A stretch of 8,997 bases of DNA from JAGTRP01 sp050259815 (GTDB lineage Bacteria > Pseudomonadota > Gammaproteobacteria > Burkholderiales > Rhodocyclaceae). Shown here piece by piece: positions 7,563 to 8,997 of the stretch. Within the stretch, counting starts at the first letter, position 1, and every line of letters begins with the position of its first letter. The stretch is from the NCBI GenBank assembly GCA_050259815.1, contig JBLNBI010000398.1, forward strand, positions 1 through 8,997, given 5' to 3'. Position numbers and translations under genes: made by a program. The notes under the pieces were generated by a model. The model worked only from the letters and a program-made list of their open reading frames with translations, was not told where the DNA came from and ran no database searches.

Positions 7563-8075
7563 GTGAAACCGGCCTGGCTGGCGAAGCTGAGCCCCAAGTG
7601 GCGGGCGCGGATGGTGAAGATGGGATTCAACTTCCATCCCGCCTTCCGCGGCACGGGGGGGAGGGTGGTCCATGTGGCCCCCGACCTTTCCCATATCCGT
7701 ATCCGCCTGCCGCTGACCTGGCGAACCCGGAACATCGTGGGCTCCCTCTACGGGGGCTCCCTGTTCGCCATCACCGACGGGGCCCATCCGATGATGCTCA
7801 TGGCCGCCCTGGGCGACGGCGTCATCGTCTGGGACAAGGCGGCCAGCATCCGCTACAGGAAGCCGGGCTTCTCCACCCTCTACGCCGACTTTGTCCTGCC
7901 CAAGGAGGAGGTGGCGGCCATCAAGGCGGCCCTCGAGGAAACCCCGGAGCTGGACCGCACCTACGTGGTGGAGCTGAAGGACAAGCACGGCGTCGTCCAT
8001 AGCGTGGTGGAGCGCACCGTCTATGTGGCCGACAAAAACTATTACCGGCAAAAAATAGCCCAAGGAGACAAATGA
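7563..8075 (+). CDS. DUF4442 hotdog-fold protein, putative acyl-CoA thioesterase
   Basis: The 170-residue product matches DUF4442, a family with the hotdog fold of thioesterases such as PaaI and YiiD; activity is not proven for most members. It is cytoplasmic, with no signal peptide or membrane segment. Family marks are HPAFRGTG at 25-32, the helix entry NIVGSLYGGSLFAITD at 57-72 (comparable to the HGG helix of hotdog thioesterases) and VWDKAASIRYRKPG at 89-102. The start is GTG, 4 bp after the thiolase stop, with only a weak AAAGGG at 7548-7553, so its translation probably depends on ribosomes leaving the thiolase. The end overlaps the next gene by 4 bases (ATGA). Plausible roles are release of stalled acyl-CoA to free CoA during beta-oxidation, or acyl-CoA binding; the substrate cannot be read from the sequence. 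Confidence 0.85.
   Translation: MKPAWLAKLSPKWRARMVKMGFNFHPAFRGTGGRVVHVAPDLSHIRIRLPLTWRTRNIVGSLYGGSLFAITDGAHPMMLMAALGDGVIVWDKAASIRYRKPGFSTLYADFVLPKEEVAAIKAALEETPELDRTYVVELKDKHGVVHSVVERTVYVADKNYYRQKIAQGDK
8062..8067 (+). promoter_or_regulatory. Ribosome binding site inside the DUF4442 gene
   Basis: AAGGAG lies 4 nt before ATG 8072, within the last codons of the upstream gene. With the ATGA overlap (8072-8075) it indicates coupled translation of the two proteins. Confidence 0.65.
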
Positions 8076-8659
8076 TTACTTTCCATTCGGTCCGGGCTGC
8101 GGCCCCGTTGGCAGCCCTACTCGCATCCCTCCTGGCCGTACCCGGCCTTCACGCCGCGGAGGTGGCGGGGGTGCAGATCGACGAACGCCTCAAGGTGGGC
8201 AACAGCGAGCTGGTGCTGAACGGCGCCGGCCTGCGGAGCAAGCTTTTCGTGAAGGTCTATGTGGGGGCGCTGCATGTGCCCCAGAAGACCTCGACGCCCG
8301 CTGCGGTGCTGGATTCCGACGCCCCCCGGCGCATGACCCTGCGCTTGCTGCGGGACATCGATGCGGATACGCTTTACGGCGCCCTGCGGGACGGCCTCCG
8401 GGACAATTGCGGCGAGGCGGAACTGGCCAACCTCAAGCCCCAGGTGGACCAGTTCGCCGACATCATGCGCCGGGTCGGCAATGCCCGGAACGGCGATACC
8501 CTGGCCCTGGACTTCACTGCCGAGGGCGTCGCCGTCAGCTTCAACAACGAACCCCGGGGCAAGGTGGCGGGCAAGCCCTTCGCCCGGGCCCTGATGCTGG
8601 TCTGGCTGGGGGATCGGCCGGTGGACGCCTCCCTCAAGAAGGCGCTGCTCGGCAGCTAG
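8072..8659 (+). CDS. Chalcone-isomerase-like protein with signal peptide
   Basis: The 195-residue product matches the bacterial chalcone isomerase-like family, related by fold to plant chalcone isomerases and to plant fatty-acid-binding proteins. Residues 1-29 look like a Sec signal peptide: Arg8, a hydrophobic Ala/Leu core at 9-24, and LHAAE with cleavage after Ala28 or Ala29. The mature protein should be periplasmic. Family marks are LNGAGLRSK at 49-57 (Arg55 is the usual conserved arginine), the strand VKVYVGALHVP at 60-70, and VWLGDRPVD..LKKALLG near the C-terminus. Flavonoid isomerisation is unlikely; bacterial members are mostly uncharacterised. There is one Cys in the mature part (Cys113). 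It overlaps the DUF4442 gene by 4 bases and precedes fadD by 25 bp, so a part in fatty-acid uptake or handling is inferred from the operon and the fold. Confidence 0.85.
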   Translation: MITFHSVRAAAPLAALLASLLAVPGLHAAEVAGVQIDERLKVGNSELVLNGAGLRSKLFVKVYVGALHVPQKTSTPAAVLDSDAPRRMTLRLLRDIDADTLYGALRDGLRDNCGEAELANLKPQVDQFADIMRRVGNARNGDTLALDFTAEGVAVSFNNEPRGKVAGKPFARALMLVWLGDRPVDASLKKALLGS

Positions 8660-8670
8660 AAATAGAGGAC

Positions 8671-8680
8671 GGAGGAGGAG
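8671..8680 (+). promoter_or_regulatory. Ribosome binding site of fadD, GGA repeated
   Basis: GGAGGAGGAG, followed by ACAA, ends 4 nt before ATG 8685. The purine run gives several registers for 16S pairing and suggests strong initiation for fadD. Confidence 0.7.
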
Positions 8681-8684
8681 ACAA

Positions 8685-8997
8685 ATGGACAAGATCTGGC
8701 TGCAAAGCTATCCCCCCGGGGTGCCGGCCGACATCGGCATCGACCACTGCCCGTCCCTGGTGGCCCTGTTCGAGGAGGCCTGCCGCAAGTTTGCGGGCAA
8801 GGTCGCCTACATCAACATGGGCGCCGAGATGACCTACCGGGAGCTGGACGCCAAATCCCGGGAATTTGCCGGCTGGCTCCAGGCCCGGGGCCTGGGCAAG
8901 GGGGCCCGGGTGGCCCTGATGATGCCCAACCTGCTGCAATACCCGGTGGCCCTGTTCGGCGTGCTGCGGGCAGGCTGCGTGGTGGTGAGCTGCAATC
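8685..8997 (+). CDS. fadD: Long-chain fatty acid-CoA ligase, N-terminal part (3' end outside window)
   Basis: Only the first 104 residues are present, of about 550-560 expected. FadD activates fatty acids with ATP and CoA to acyl-CoA through an acyl-adenylate at the inner face of the cytoplasmic membrane. The N-terminus (MDKIWLQSYPPGVPADI) closely fits the proteobacterial FadD opening. The next part is the start of the AMP-binding domain: SLVALFEEACRKF at 24-36, MTYRELD at 49-55, then RVALMMPNLLQYPVALFGVLRAG at 75-97. The ATP-binding P-loop and the adenylation motifs lie beyond the window. Because the mark is the FadD-specific opening rather than the catalytic core, another acyl-CoA synthetase of the same superfamily remains possible. 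Its place in an operon with fadL, the FadN-type gene and fadA supports FadD. Confidence 0.9.
   Translation, partial: MDKIWLQSYPPGVPADIGIDHCPSLVALFEEACRKFAGKVAYINMGAEMTYRELDAKSREFAGWLQARGLGKGARVALMMPNLLQYPVALFGVLRAGCVVVSCN

Overview
The window reads as a stretch of fatty-acid degradation genes from a high-GC Gram-negative bacterium. The outer-membrane FadL porin shows it is Gram-negative. The strong G/C third-position bias and the gene order (FadN-type enzyme, thiolase, DUF4442 protein, FadD) suggest a betaproteobacterium, possibly of the Rhodocyclales; that placement is inference. All genes lie on the + strand and are tightly packed. No RNA genes, mobile elements, CRISPR arrays or long repeats were seen.

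Layout: (1) positions 1-2485 hold the 3' end of a DegV-family (fatty-acid-binding fold) gene, then, 7 bp on, a FadB/FadJ-like gene with order enoyl-CoA hydratase then 3-hydroxyacyl-CoA dehydrogenase and an unusually short C-terminus. (2) 2486-2616 is the only real intergenic gap; it holds a small hairpin over the fadB stop and a perfect 10-bp palindrome that looks like a repressor operator. (3) 2617-8997 is an apparent six-gene operon: fadL; a FadN-type fusion with the reverse order (dehydrogenase then hydratase); a FadA-type thiolase; a DUF4442 hotdog protein; a secreted chalcone-isomerase-like protein; and the start of fadD, cut by the window edge. Gaps in this unit are 21, 22, 4, -4 and 25 bp.

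How the genes work together: FadL takes long-chain fatty acids across the outer membrane, FadD activates them to acyl-CoA, and either multifunctional enzyme can hydrate and oxidise the enoyl-CoA made by an acyl-CoA dehydrogenase, which is not in this window. The thiolase then releases acetyl-CoA. The DUF4442 protein is a plausible acyl-CoA thioesterase or acyl-binding accessory. The chalcone-isomerase-like protein carries a signal peptide, so it is a candidate periplasmic fatty-acid handler between FadL and FadD.

Most of the window is a recognisable beta-oxidation module. The less ordinary points are the secreted chalcone-isomerase-like gene translationally coupled to the hotdog gene, the two oppositely arranged multifunctional enzymes, the shortened FadB-like C-terminus, the DegV protein with Asn where the family usually has His, and the palindrome before fadL.
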